The notes under the pieces are model-generated. The model was not told the DNA's origin. It made no database searches and saw only the letters and a list, made by a program, of their open reading frames with translations. A DNA stretch of 64,000 bases from Algoriphagus mannitolivorans DSM 15301 (GTDB lineage: Bacteria; Bacteroidota; Bacteroidia; Cytophagales; Cyclobacteriaceae): NCBI RefSeq assembly GCF_000429425.1, contig NZ_AUBV01000001.1, forward strand, positions 310,001 to 374,000. The letters are read 5' to 3'. Each line of letters begins with the position of its first letter. Position 1 is the first letter of the stretch. The position numbers were made by a program, and so were the translations under genes. Of this stretch, positions 43,572-52,984 are shown piece by piece.

Positions 43572-44545
43572 CAGTCAAATTGGTCAAAAAATGATCCTGA
43601 GGACTTTTTGGGATCCTCCTGTTTGGGCTCTTCTATTTGTGGCTCCGACTCATCTTGAGCCATAATTTCCTCTTGAATCTCCTCTTCTTGTTCCGGTTCC
43701 TCTTCTACTTCTTCCTCCGCTACAAAGGGTTCTTCTTCAATTACTTCCTCTTCCTGTTCTGGGATTTCTCCCAATTCTTCCAACTCATGTTCTAGCGCAT
43801 CGACACTCTCCTGAGTGGTTTCATCCAAATGGGCATTGGTCATGTCCTCCTCAAATTGCTCCTCGGGTTCGTCTTCCTTGTGTGGAATTGCCGGTGGAAC
43901 AGAGGCAGCCAAAGTAGCCACATTGGCCACGGTGAAATGACTGGAACGACTGAGTTCCTCCATAGCTCTTTGATAAGCTTTAGCGTCAATTCGGAAAAAA
44001 TGCGCGTCGGAAAGTTCAATTTGATTCAATGCATCCTGAGAAAGTCGCTTCAAGCTTTTGACTAAAGCTTCTCTCTGCTCCAGAAGTCCGTCATAGCTTC
44101 TGACCAGGCTCTGCATACTTTCACGAATTTCCTTGATGGTTTCTTTGGCCTTAACCTCTGCGGCGGAAGTAATTACCCTGGCATTTTCATCGGCTTGCTT
44201 TTTTACCTGCTCCGCATATTGCTGGGCATTTTTGGTCATTTCCTCTGCGATTTGATTAGCTTCGGAGATTATCTGATCGGCAGCTTCTGTGGCTTCGGTT
44301 ATAATGGTCGCTCCTGTATCCTCAGCGGTTTTGAGGGTTCTAAACAGAGAATCTTCCACGTCCTTAAGGCGCTTGGCTTCCCCCTCTACCTGCTGCAATT
44401 TGCTTCGGAGTTCCAGGTTTTCCTGGTTGATTTGCTCCATGGCGACACTCATTTCTTCCAAAAAGGCCGAAACCTCTTTTTTTTCATATCCTCGAAAGGC
44501 TGTTTCAAATGCTTTTTGTCGTATTGCAGTAGGTGATATTTTCAT
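43571..44545 (-). CDS. DivIVA-domain coiled-coil protein
   Basis: A 324-residue protein. The DivIVA signature is at the N-terminus (SPTAIRQKAFETAFRGYEKKEVSAFLEEMS), followed by about 130 residues of coiled coil and a very acidic tail (about 215-315, mostly Glu with Pro) that ends KSSGSFFDQFD. DivIVA proteins sense curved membrane and organise poles or septa in Gram-positives; the Bacteroidota homologue is little studied. The Glu-rich tail may recruit partners. Overlaps the WD40 gene before it (4 nt) and folB after it (1 nt). Confidence 0.85.
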   Translation of the reverse strand: MKISPTAIRQKAFETAFRGYEKKEVSAFLEEMSVAMEQINQENLELRSKLQQVEGEAKRLKDVEDSLFRTLKTAEDTGATIITEATEAADQIISEANQIAEEMTKNAQQYAEQVKKQADENARVITSAAEVKAKETIKEIRESMQSLVRSYDGLLEQREALVKSLKRLSQDALNQIELSDAHFFRIDAKAYQRAMEELSRSSHFTVANVATLAASVPPAIPHKEDEPEEQFEEDMTNAHLDETTQESVDALEHELEELGEIPEQEEEVIEEEPFVAEEEVEEEPEQEEEIQEEIMAQDESEPQIEEPKQEDPKKSSGSFFDQFD

Positions 44546-45462
44546 AAGTTTTCAGCTTCTATTTGCCAAATTGAAATGGTTCGGTCGTCAGAAATGGAGA
44601 CCACTTGACCAGAGTAAGTGCTCCAAAGAATTTTATTGATAGAGGTTCCGTGCCCGGCATTCCTGGCTTTGTCAATGACTTTGAGAAGCTTACGGTTTTC
44701 CACATCCCAAACTTTAATTGATTTATCCATTGAGCAGGTCACCAAGAATCTTCCGTCCTCTTTGAAAGATAAATAATTAATGGCAAACATATGTGCCACA
44801 ATGTTCTCTTCCAGGCTATAATTTGAAGTCTTCCAAAATTTAAGGTGGGCGTCCCTCCCTCCACTGCAGAGCAGCGATTCATCCGGGGAATAGGCAAGGG
44901 CAAAAACCGAATTGCTATGCCCGTTCAGATTTGTAATGGGTTCAAATCCATTGGAGAGATCTAGGATTTTTATGGTATGATCGCTCAAGCCAATCGCGAG
45001 GTGCTTTTTCCCGGAAGCAATGCTCATCACCCGAATGCTTTTGGAGCTCAACTTGATATGCTTTTTTACTGCCCGCTCTTCTACATCCACTACCACTAAA
45101 ATCCCATCCCCAGTCCCTACAAAGATTTCCTTCCCGAAAATCTTGATGTCAAATATGGCCTGATTGGTCAGCTGAAGGCTCCAAAGCTCCTTGTTTTCAT
45201 TAAGATCTATGACATGGATTCCTTCGAAATTATGTCCGATGACCAGCAGGTTTCGTTCACGGTCCACTTCCAAGGCATAGACGGAATTGGGCAGTTTTGC
45301 GATCAATTTTCCGTCTTTGGGATGATCCAAATCCCACTCGACAACCATGCCATCCCCTGCCCCGGTATAAAAAAATCGGGGATCACTCCCCTCTGCCAAA
45401 GCATAAATGCAGTCATTATGCCCTGTCAATGTGTGTAATTTATTTACTTGAATTTTTACCAT
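44542..45462 (-). CDS. WD40-repeat protein
   Basis: A 306-residue protein forming one seven-bladed propeller. Repeats are marked by GHDN/GHSN and WD/WK ends: LTGHNDCIYAL...VVEWD, LNGHSNSVFALAYSPDESLLCSGGRDAHLKFWK, FLVTCSMDKSIKVWD, VVSISDDRTISIWQ. No signal peptide. It likely serves as a cytosolic scaffold, perhaps for the DivIVA protein whose gene it overlaps by 4 nt. Divergent from the PPTase gene with 36 nt between starts. Confidence 0.85.
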   Translation of the reverse strand: MVKIQVNKLHTLTGHNDCIYALAEGSDPRFFYTGAGDGMVVEWDLDHPKDGKLIAKLPNSVYALEVDRERNLLVIGHNFEGIHVIDLNENKELWSLQLTNQAIFDIKIFGKEIFVGTGDGILVVVDVEERAVKKHIKLSSKSIRVMSIASGKKHLAIGLSDHTIKILDLSNGFEPITNLNGHSNSVFALAYSPDESLLCSGGRDAHLKFWKTSNYSLEENIVAHMFAINYLSFKEDGRFLVTCSMDKSIKVWDVENRKLLKVIDKARNAGHGTSINKILWSTYSGQVVSISDDRTISIWQIEAENL

Positions 45463-45498
45463 ATATTGGTCGGAATGTCCTTGGTCCTAAGTAGGCCT

Positions 45499-46128
45499 AT
45501 GCAAACAAAAATAGAAAAAATAGATTCTTCCTCTGCGATTGCCATAAAGATAATCGAAGTTCAGGAAGTAGAGGCGATGGATTTCTTGAGTTTCCGTGAG
45601 AAACTCTCCTATGCAAATATTTCTCACCCCGAGAAGAAAAAAGAATGGGCCACTGCAAGACTGGCCATTCACGATGCCTTGAATTTACTCCAAGAACCCT
45701 ATCCGGGATTTTTCAAAGATGAACATGGTAAATCCCAATCCATGAACGGAAGGGGCTATGTATCTCTCAGTCATACCCCAGGATATGCCAGTGCGATTTA
45801 CCATCTGGAACAGGCCGTCGGGATTGACATGGATTTGATCCGGGAGAAAATCCTCAGAATTGGAAAAAGGTTTTTGGATTCTACGGAATTGGACTTTCTG
45901 GACAAAGACCCAGAACACTTCACGATGGCTTGGTCTGCCAAGGAATCCATTTTCAAATGTCAGGGAAAAAGAGGGGTTTCTTTCCGGGAAAACATCCTCC
46001 TAGAACCCTTTTCATCTGATTCTTCGGTAATTAAAGGGAAAATTCGGGGTACGGACTTTGCGGACCATCACTATACGGTACAGGTAAAGAAGCTTGGAGA
46101 AGTGATTCTAACCTACACCATTTGGTAA
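45499..46128 (+). CDS. 4'-phosphopantetheinyl transferase (Sfp/AcpS-like)
   Basis: 209 residues from the ATG at 45499; an ATG at 45448 would run across the WD40 gene's start. The Mg-binding motif is GIDMDLI, and the second is WSAKESIFKCQGKRG (WxxKExxxK). It transfers phosphopantetheine from CoA to a carrier-protein serine. It may serve fatty-acid ACP or a secondary-metabolite carrier. 16 nt before the redoxin gene. Confidence 0.88.
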   Translation: MQTKIEKIDSSSAIAIKIIEVQEVEAMDFLSFREKLSYANISHPEKKKEWATARLAIHDALNLLQEPYPGFFKDEHGKSQSMNGRGYVSLSHTPGYASAIYHLEQAVGIDMDLIREKILRIGKRFLDSTELDFLDKDPEHFTMAWSAKESIFKCQGKRGVSFRENILLEPFSSDSSVIKGKIRGTDFADHHYTVQVKKLGEVILTYTIW

Positions 46129-46144
46129 CCCAAAAATTAGCATC

Positions 46145-46723
46145 ATGAAAAAATTCATCCTTCTTCTTGCCCTAATTGTCGGCGCCCAATCTATATCTTT
46201 TTCTCAGTCTTATGATGACTTGACTGCGGTAGATGCTGTGACAGGAAAATCATTGGTGCTTGGCAAAATGATCTCTGGAAGAGGGATGGTTTTGATTTTT
46301 CATTCTCTCAATTGCCCTTTTGCGAAAATGTATGAAGGAAGGATCAAAAAGATCAAAGAAACTTTCCAATCTCAAGGAATAGGTTTTGCCTTGATCAATC
46401 CTGAGATCGGTAATTCCGAATCGGAACAAATCCCCCTTCGAAATTACATTGACGACAGTGGCTTAAACATGTCCTATCTGATCGATGCCGGACAAGCTTG
46501 GACCAAGCTTTTTCAAGTCACCAAAATCCCTGAAGTTTTGGTCTTGGTACCCGGAAATGAAGGCTTGATGATCAAGTACCGTGGTGCAATAGACAACAAT
46601 CCTCAAGCGGAAACCGCAGTGACAGAACGACATTTGGAAAGGGCTCTTAATCAAATTCTAAAGCGGGAAGAACCTATGGCCGCTCAAGTGAGAGCTGTGG
46701 GATGTAATATCAGATCTTATTGA
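46145..46723 (+). CDS. Exported thioredoxin-fold (redoxin) protein
   Basis: A 192-residue protein with signal peptide (3-20, cleavage near SFSQ). The redoxin domain has FHSLNCPFAKMYEGRI, where one Cys stands in place of CxxC, and KIPEVLVLVP with the cis-Pro. A second Cys lies near the C-terminus (AVGCNIR) and may pair with the first. Periplasmic, function unknown. Its last 7 nt overlap the convergent SirB1-like gene. Confidence 0.8.
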   Translation: MKKFILLLALIVGAQSISFSQSYDDLTAVDAVTGKSLVLGKMISGRGMVLIFHSLNCPFAKMYEGRIKKIKETFQSQGIGFALINPEIGNSESEQIPLRNYIDDSGLNMSYLIDAGQAWTKLFQVTKIPEVLVLVPGNEGLMIKYRGAIDNNPQAETAVTERHLERALNQILKREEPMAAQVRAVGCNIRSY

Positions 46724-47562
46724 GATTCCAGGATGGTGATCAACTCCTGAATTTCCATCACCTTATTGGCCTCCCCCAATTTTTCGAAGGAATGTGCAAG
46801 ATTTCGCAATGATCTCATGATAATGTCCAAATGTGCACAGGGCTCAAAAAACTCCTCTTTGGGTGGAATTTTGAGATGATCCAGGTAATTATAAATATCC
46901 TGTCGGCTAAAGACCAAACCTTTGTTGAAGGCATTGATGTAAAAAGTGATGTCCTGGGATTTATAAGTCAGAATAAAAAGATTTGGCAAGTTGACTCCAT
47001 AGATCGGCAAACCAAGCTTTTTGGCCACCAATAAATAGATTGCACAGAGGGTAATGGGGTTGCCCTTTTTCGTATCCAAAACTGTGGAAAGCATGCTGTT
47101 TCCCGGAGAATGGAAATTCTTCGTATTTGCAGAAAACCTCAAGGTGTTAAACAGAACATTATTGATGATTCTCACCTGATCATAAGGCTGGAGATCATTT
47201 TTGAAGGAAGTCCAAACCTCAAAGTAGATTTGATGCATTTCCGCATTGAGCTTTTCATACTCCAGATCAGGATATTGGTAGGTATTTAAGATCCAAAGTC
47301 CTGTAAGCAGATCTCTGTCTTCTGTTTCTTTCCATTCTTTCAGTCTTTTTTTCAGAAGGGAAAATTGAAGATCATGAACCAAATCTTCAATTTCCTTTTG
47401 GACTTCAGGATTGAAACTTGTCTCCCACTTTTGCTCTAAAAAAGGTATTACCTCGGCACCCAAGGAAATAATCCGGTCTCTGACGTGATTTTTCACCTCC
47501 AAATCCGGATCATCCAGAAGAGATACCAAAGCATTCAACTCAGCAGGTGTCAGTTCTTTCAT
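46717..47562 (-). CDS. Transglutaminase-like SirB1-family protein
   Basis: A 281-residue protein. An N-terminal HEAT-like part (LVSLLDDPDLEVKNHVRDRI) precedes the transglutaminase-like domain: NVLFNTLRFSANT, GNPITLCAIYLLVAKKLGLPIYGVNLPNLFIL with the Cys of the family triad position. The His and Asp partners are not obvious, and the activity of SirB1 proteins is not known. Cytosolic. Confidence 0.8.
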   Translation of the reverse strand: MKELTPAELNALVSLLDDPDLEVKNHVRDRIISLGAEVIPFLEQKWETSFNPEVQKEIEDLVHDLQFSLLKKRLKEWKETEDRDLLTGLWILNTYQYPDLEYEKLNAEMHQIYFEVWTSFKNDLQPYDQVRIINNVLFNTLRFSANTKNFHSPGNSMLSTVLDTKKGNPITLCAIYLLVAKKLGLPIYGVNLPNLFILTYKSQDITFYINAFNKGLVFSRQDIYNYLDHLKIPPKEEFFEPCAHLDIIMRSLRNLAHSFEKLGEANKVMEIQELITILESQ

Positions 47563-47597
47563 GCGAGAAAATTACGATACTATAAGTTACGAAAAGA

Positions 47598-49214
47598 TCA
47601 GGTCTGAATCACCCCTACGTTGAATCTTTCAGTAATTGGCGAATGATTTGCTGCCTCAATCCCCATAGAAATGACTTTTCTTGTTTCCCGAGGATCAATT
47701 ACTCCATCTACCCAAAGTCTGGCCGCCGCATAATACGGACTGAGTTCTTTGTTGTATTTGGAAATGATTTCCTCCAAAAGCTGATTTTCCTCCTCTTCGG
47801 AAATTACCTTCCCGGCTTTTTTGAGAGATGAAACTTTGATTTGAAGCAATGTTTTGGCAGCCGATGCACCAGACATCACCGCCATTTGAGCTGAAGGCCA
47901 GGAGAAAATTAACCTTGGATCATAGGCTTTTCCGCACATGGCATAATTGCCGGCTCCGTAAGAATTCCCTACGATAATGGTGAATTTTGGAACCACTGAA
48001 TTGGCCATGGCATTGACCATTTTCGCTCCGTCTTTGATAATGCCACCATGCTCTGCTTTAGAACCAACCATAAATCCACTCACATCCTGAATAAACAAAA
48101 GGGGAATGTTTCTTTGGTTGCAATTCATGATAAAGCGGGCGGCTTTATCCGCAGAATCTGAATAAATCACCCCTCCCATTTGCATTTCACCTTTGGAGGT
48201 CTTGACTATTTTTCGCTGGTTGGCTACGATTCCGACAGCCCAGCCATCGATTCTGGCGGTCCCGCAGATCAAGGTTTTGCCATAGTCCTTTTTGTATTCC
48301 TCAATTTCTCCTCCATCAACAATTCCCGCCAAAATATCCAACATATCATAAGGCTTCACCCGATCTACCGGGAAGGTTTCCAAGAGCTGATCAGGTGTGA
48401 TGGAAGGATTTTTGGCTTCAATCCGATCAAAACCTGCTTTTGGTTTTGCTCCCAACGTGGAAAAGATTTTACGGATAGCATCCAAGCATTCCTGATCATT
48501 TTCGTATTTGTTGTCTGTCACTCCGGAGATTTCACAATGGGTAGTGGCACCGCCTAAGGTTTCGTTATCCACACTTTCTCCGATCGCAGCTTTAACCAAA
48601 TAGGAGCCAGCTAAGAAAATTGAGCCTGTTTTATCCACAATCAACGCCTCATCAGACATAATTGGGAGATAGGCGCCACCTGCTACGCAGCTCCCCATGA
48701 TGGCAGCTACTTGTACGATACCCAATGCCGACATTTTTGCATTATTGCGAAACTGACGGCCAAAGTGTTCTTTATCCGGAAAAATCTCATTTTGCATGGG
48801 AAGAAAAACACCGGCACTATCTACCAAATAAATAATCGGCAGATGGTTTTCCATAGCGACTTCCTGGGCTCTGAGATTCTTTTTAGCAGTCATAGGAAAC
48901 CATGCTCCAGCCTTGACTGTGGCGTCGTTGGCTACGATCACACACATTCTTCCGCTCACATATCCTATCCCTGCCACCACCCCTGCGGAAGGACATCCTC
49001 CCTCCTCTTCATACATTTCATCTGCAGCAAAGGCGCCTATTTCCAAAAATTCTGAGCCTTTGTCTATCAGGTAATCAATTCTTTCTCTAGCTGTTAGCTT
49101 TCCCTTTTCATGCTCTTTGGCAATCCTTTTAGGGCCGCCTCCCAAGCGGACTTCTGTAATTTTTTGATTCAGGACTTGAAGCAAATCCTGAAAATTAGTT
49201 GGCGTAGCATTCAT
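47598..49214 (-). CDS. Acyl-CoA carboxylase beta subunit (methylcrotonyl-CoA carboxylase-like)
   Basis: A 538-residue carboxyltransferase. KLTARERIDYLIDKGSEF, VKAGAWFPMTAKK, YLVDSAGVFLPMQNEIFPDKEHFGR, MGSCVAGGAYLPIMSDEA and FLAGSYLVKAAIGE match methylcrotonyl-CoA carboxylase beta better than the propionyl-CoA type; GNSYGAGNYAMCGKAYDPR is near the C-terminus. It moves carboxyl from biotin to the acyl-CoA in leucine breakdown. The biotin carboxylase alpha subunit is not adjacent. Substrate is inferred from those blocks. Confidence 0.85.
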   Translation of the reverse strand: MNATPTNFQDLLQVLNQKITEVRLGGGPKRIAKEHEKGKLTARERIDYLIDKGSEFLEIGAFAADEMYEEEGGCPSAGVVAGIGYVSGRMCVIVANDATVKAGAWFPMTAKKNLRAQEVAMENHLPIIYLVDSAGVFLPMQNEIFPDKEHFGRQFRNNAKMSALGIVQVAAIMGSCVAGGAYLPIMSDEALIVDKTGSIFLAGSYLVKAAIGESVDNETLGGATTHCEISGVTDNKYENDQECLDAIRKIFSTLGAKPKAGFDRIEAKNPSITPDQLLETFPVDRVKPYDMLDILAGIVDGGEIEEYKKDYGKTLICGTARIDGWAVGIVANQRKIVKTSKGEMQMGGVIYSDSADKAARFIMNCNQRNIPLLFIQDVSGFMVGSKAEHGGIIKDGAKMVNAMANSVVPKFTIIVGNSYGAGNYAMCGKAYDPRLIFSWPSAQMAVMSGASAAKTLLQIKVSSLKKAGKVISEEEENQLLEEIISKYNKELSPYYAAARLWVDGVIDPRETRKVISMGIEAANHSPITERFNVGVIQT

Positions 49215-49294
49215 GGTTAGTTTTTGGGTTTGGGTTTATATTCTTCAAAAGAAACTCAGCCTGAAAGTATAAAGTTTGCCTCAAAAGCTATAAA

Positions 49295-49328
49295 AAAATG
49301 CCCTGATCTTTTCAGAACAGGGCATTTT
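49295..49328 (-). terminator. Terminator after the amidase gene
   Basis: AAAATGCCCTG (49295-49305) pairs with CAGGGCATTTT (49318-49328) across 12 nt. Reading the minus strand, the stem is followed by seven Ts. It lies 22 nt past the amidase stop. Confidence 0.85.
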
Positions 49329-49349
49329 AGAGAGAATTAATTTTAGTGG

Positions 49350-50150
49350 TTATTTCCCTTCGATTTGCTCTTTGTAATCCCTAATAGATCTATAAATGGC
49401 TGAAGCCATGTACTCTTGGCCTTGTTTAGACATTAGAAACTGCTCTTCAGCAGAGTTGGAGAGAAATCCCAGCTCCACCAAAACACTGGGCATGGAAGGA
49501 GTCCATAGGACATAAAAAGGACCATGTTTCACCCCGCGACTTTTTCTCCCTACCCGATCCCTAAATTGAGTTTCGATGTGTTCGGCTAAAGTGATGCTGT
49601 TTCCGATGTAAGCTTTTTGGGTAAGGTTAAAAAGCATGTAAGACTCAGGAGAGGTAGGGTCAAAACCTTCATATTCTTCTTCGTAATTGTCTTCCAAAAG
49701 AATTACGGAGTTTTCTTTCTTCACAATGTCAAAATTCGCTTCGAAATGCTTGGTACCCATGACAAATGTCTCAGTTCCAAACGCTGCTCTATTGGTTGCA
49801 GAATTTGAATGAATGGAGACAAATAAATCTGCTTTATTATTATTAGCAATTTGAGGTCGCTTTTTCAACTCAGGAAAACTGTCGTCATTACGAGTGTAAA
49901 TCACTTCAACATCAGGCATGTTTTCCTTGATGTACTTGCCTACCAGCAAGGTAACGGCTAGGTTGATGTCCTTTTCTCTGGACCTAGAACCGATATTTCC
50001 CGGATCTTTTCCACCATGACCTGCATCTAAAACAATTTTTTTCATCCTAAAAGCAGGCATCATCGTTTCATCAGGAATAAATCCGCCAAACAAAAAGGGA
50101 ATTGCTATAAGAAAACTTAAGAGAATTTTTTTGTTATTGAACCGTTCCAT
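49350..50150 (-). CDS. N-acetylmuramoyl-L-alanine amidase (Amidase_3)
   Basis: About 266 residues from the ATG at 50150 (MERFNNKKILLSFLIAIPFLFGG), which gives a proper signal peptide; the frame extends 20 codons upstream to 50210 without good reason. Zn site: VLDAGHGGKDPG (His), the Glu in SREKDINLA, SIHSNS (His), and the catalytic Glu in VLVELGFLSNS. It cleaves the stem peptide from peptidoglycan in the periplasm, for daughter-cell separation. Divergent from lptD. Confidence 0.92.
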   Translation of the reverse strand: MERFNNKKILLSFLIAIPFLFGGFIPDETMMPAFRMKKIVLDAGHGGKDPGNIGSRSREKDINLAVTLLVGKYIKENMPDVEVIYTRNDDSFPELKKRPQIANNNKADLFVSIHSNSATNRAAFGTETFVMGTKHFEANFDIVKKENSVILLEDNYEEEYEGFDPTSPESYMLFNLTQKAYIGNSITLAEHIETQFRDRVGRKSRGVKHGPFYVLWTPSMPSVLVELGFLSNSAEEQFLMSKQGQEYMASAIYRSIRDYKEQIEGK

Positions 50151-50211
50151 GAGGGCAATCGAATTAACTTTACGCAAAATTTCAACCAAATTAAACAAAG
50201 AGCAAGCCACA

Positions 50212-52944
50212 GTGTCGGGTTTTAGAATCCTTTTTTTAGTGATTTCATTTTTGGGGCTGTTTTCCCATACCTCGAAGGCTCAGCGTCCTTCTAGACCTCC
50301 CCGGGAGAAAGTACTCGTGGCTCCAGACACTTTGGTACCTCCTGCACGAAACCCCATGTTTTCGGATTCTCTCCTGATCCGGCAAGACACTTTGATCAAA
50401 GCTGATTCGGCAAAAATTATGCCCAGGAGTACAATCCAAACAGAGATTCTCTATTTCGCAGAGGACAGTATTGTTACAGATTTCGTGGAAAATAAAGTTT
50501 ACCTCTACAAAAACGCATGGTTTGAGTATGGGCAAATGAAGCTTGAAGCAGACCGGATCGTCATTGATTGGAAAAACTCAGAACTCTATGCTTCTGGAGT
50601 GACGGATAGCTTGGGAAATGTGAGCGGAAATCCATTCTTCAAGGATCAGGGAACTACCTATGAGATCCGAAAAGAAATGCGTTATAATTTCAAAACTCAA
50701 AAAGCCATCATCAAAGATGTGGTTACTGAGCAACAAGACGGAATTCTGCGAGGAACTACGATCAAAAAAACAGAGGATGGAAGCATCTACCTCGATCATG
50801 GGTTCTACACCACCTGTAAGTTAACCAAGCCTCATTGGCATATTTCCTCCAACAAACTCAAATCCATTCAGGGAAAACAAATAGTCTCTGGACCATTTAA
50901 TCTTTATTTCAACGGAATCCCGACTCCTCTTGGTCTTCCTTTTGGGATTATACCGGATACCCCGGAAGAAAAAGCTTCAGGAATAGTTTTCCCAAGCTAT
51001 GGTAAGGAGCAGGTGCGTGGACTTTATCTACGAGACTTCGGCTACTACTTTGCCTTCAATGATTATATCCATGCAAGAGTCACAGGAGATATCTATTCCA
51101 AGGGAGGTTGGGGGCTGAAATCCCAGGCTATTTATACCAAAAGGTATCGCTTCAGCGGGGGCTTCAATGTCGATTTTCAAAAATTTGTCAGCCCCGAAAC
51201 AGAGCTTAATCCAGTCAACTACAACACTTTTCGTGTCCAATGGAATCACTCCCCAGTGACAAGAGGCTCAAGCAGGTTCTCAGCCTCTGTGAATGCTGGT
51301 TCTACGAGTTATTTCAACAATGTGATCAGCCAGAATAACTATACCAACAACATCACTGCTGATCTGAATTCAAATATCTCCTACTCCAAGACTTTCACGG
51401 GTACTCCTTTTTCCATGTCTGCAAATTTCAGACACTCCCAAAGTGTGCAGACAGGAGAAGTAAGACTGGACTTGCCAACGGTTTCTATGAACATGAACCG
51501 TCAAAGCCCATTCAAAAACGTGGAATTTGAGCCTCTAAAAACTCTGAATATTGCCTGGAATTTCAACCTACAGAATACCATATCCAATAGAATCACTGAG
51601 CAAAATGGCGTTGGAACTGAAGGATCTACTGGCAGCTTGGAAACCATCCCATTTACCTTGGGGAATTTTGGTCTTCTTCTTCAGAATGCCAATAATGGCG
51701 CAAGAAATACCATCCCTCTAAGCTCGAATTTCACTCTATTCAAATATTTCACAGGAACTGCGGCTGTGAATTACACCGAGCTTTGGTACATGCAGAGGCT
51801 CAGCTACTATTATAATCCCGCGACAGAACGGGTGGATCAGATCATTCAAGATGGATTTAACCGAGTGGGCTTTTTCAATAGTTCCTTTTCCATGAACACC
51901 AACTTTTATGGTTTTTACAATTTTAAAGGAAAAGGGAAATTACAAACCATCCGCCATCACATGGCTCCGACTTTTTCTTTTAATTATACACCGGATTTCT
52001 CCGCTCCTTCCTTTGGGTATTACCAGGAAGTGCAGGTGGATGAAACCGGAAGAACCCAACTCTACTCACGGCACAATGGCTTTATTTTCGGAGGGGCTCC
52101 ACTAGGCGAATCCAGATCCTTAAGCTTCGGACTCAGAAATGTTTTGGAAGGAAAAATCAAAACCGAAACAGATTCCACCGAGGCAAGCACCAAGAAAATC
52201 CCGATCCTGGAATCCCTCAACCTGAATGGAGCCTACAATATTGCGGCAGATTCTTTCAATCTCTCTAATATTTCCATCTCCGCAAGAACTAGCTTATTCA
52301 ATAGAAAGCTATCCGTGAACGTAAGTTCTACGCTGGATCCATATGCGGTAAATCAGACTTCAAGCGAAAACCAATCTTCCCCGACATTCCAAAGAGTCAA
52401 CCAATACGCTTGGAAAAACGGTCAAGGGATAGGGACGTTAAGAAACGCCACCCTTAATCTAAGCGCATCCCTCAATCCCCGAGGCGGACAAAATCCCGGT
52501 GAAGTTCGGGATGAATTGACACAGGATTTTTTACAGAGAGGCGGGGTAATGAATGAATTTGCTCAGCAGGAAATCAACAGGATCGTATCTGATCCTAGTC
52601 AGTATATAGATTGGGATATTCCATGGAACTTGTCTTTGGGATATAATCTATCCTATTTCAAGCAAGTCAATAATTCCACCAATATCACTCAAGGAGTTAA
52701 CCTCAGCGGTGATGTCTCCTTGAGTGAAAAATGGAAAATCAACTTCAACACGAGTTATGATTTCCAATCACAGGAATTTGCACAAACCATGATTGGAATT
52801 GCGAGGGATTTGCATTGCTGGCAAATGAATGTCAATTGGATTCCTTTTGGAAGATTTACTTCCTATAACATTGATATCCGAGTGAAATCAAGCATTCTCC
52901 AAGATCTGAAAGTCTCCCGAAGAAGATCCTTCTTTGACCGTTAG
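50212..52944 (+). CDS. lptD: LptD/OstA-like LPS assembly outer-membrane protein
   Basis: About 910 residues from a GTG at 50212, which places a classic signal peptide (FRILFLVISFLGLFSHTSKAQ) at the N-terminus. Upstream ATGs at 50131 and 50149 would overlap the amidase start and bury the signal 27 residues in. After a Pro-rich linker comes an OstA-like beta-jellyroll (ENKVYLYKNAWFEYGQMKLEADRIVIDW), then a large barrel with many aromatic strands (GIPTPLGLPFGIIPDTPEEKASG onward). It inserts LPS into the outer leaflet. The final residues are basic (RRRSFFDR) rather than the usual aromatic barrel end. Confidence 0.85.
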   Translation: MSGFRILFLVISFLGLFSHTSKAQRPSRPPREKVLVAPDTLVPPARNPMFSDSLLIRQDTLIKADSAKIMPRSTIQTEILYFAEDSIVTDFVENKVYLYKNAWFEYGQMKLEADRIVIDWKNSELYASGVTDSLGNVSGNPFFKDQGTTYEIRKEMRYNFKTQKAIIKDVVTEQQDGILRGTTIKKTEDGSIYLDHGFYTTCKLTKPHWHISSNKLKSIQGKQIVSGPFNLYFNGIPTPLGLPFGIIPDTPEEKASGIVFPSYGKEQVRGLYLRDFGYYFAFNDYIHARVTGDIYSKGGWGLKSQAIYTKRYRFSGGFNVDFQKFVSPETELNPVNYNTFRVQWNHSPVTRGSSRFSASVNAGSTSYFNNVISQNNYTNNITADLNSNISYSKTFTGTPFSMSANFRHSQSVQTGEVRLDLPTVSMNMNRQSPFKNVEFEPLKTLNIAWNFNLQNTISNRITEQNGVGTEGSTGSLETIPFTLGNFGLLLQNANNGARNTIPLSSNFTLFKYFTGTAAVNYTELWYMQRLSYYYNPATERVDQIIQDGFNRVGFFNSSFSMNTNFYGFYNFKGKGKLQTIRHHMAPTFSFNYTPDFSAPSFGYYQEVQVDETGRTQLYSRHNGFIFGGAPLGESRSLSFGLRNVLEGKIKTETDSTEASTKKIPILESLNLNGAYNIAADSFNLSNISISARTSLFNRKLSVNVSSTLDPYAVNQTSSENQSSPTFQRVNQYAWKNGQGIGTLRNATLNLSASLNPRGGQNPGEVRDELTQDFLQRGGVMNEFAQQEINRIVSDPSQYIDWDIPWNLSLGYNLSYFKQVNNSTNITQGVNLSGDVSLSEKWKINFNTSYDFQSQEFAQTMIGIARDLHCWQMNVNWIPFGRFTSYNIDIRVKSSILQDLKVSRRRSFFDR

Positions 52945-52946
52945 TT

Positions 52947-52981
52947 GATTGGGGATTTCAGATTGGGGATTTGGGATTGAT
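52947..52981. repeat. Heptad repeat array D (GATTGGG/GATTTCA)
   Basis: Five in-phase 7-nt units: GATTGGG, GATTTCA, GATTGGG, GATTTGG, GATTGAT. They start 2 nt after the lptD stop and end 3 nt before the stop of the four-helix-bundle gene. Confidence 0.8.
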
Positions 52982-52984
52982 TCA

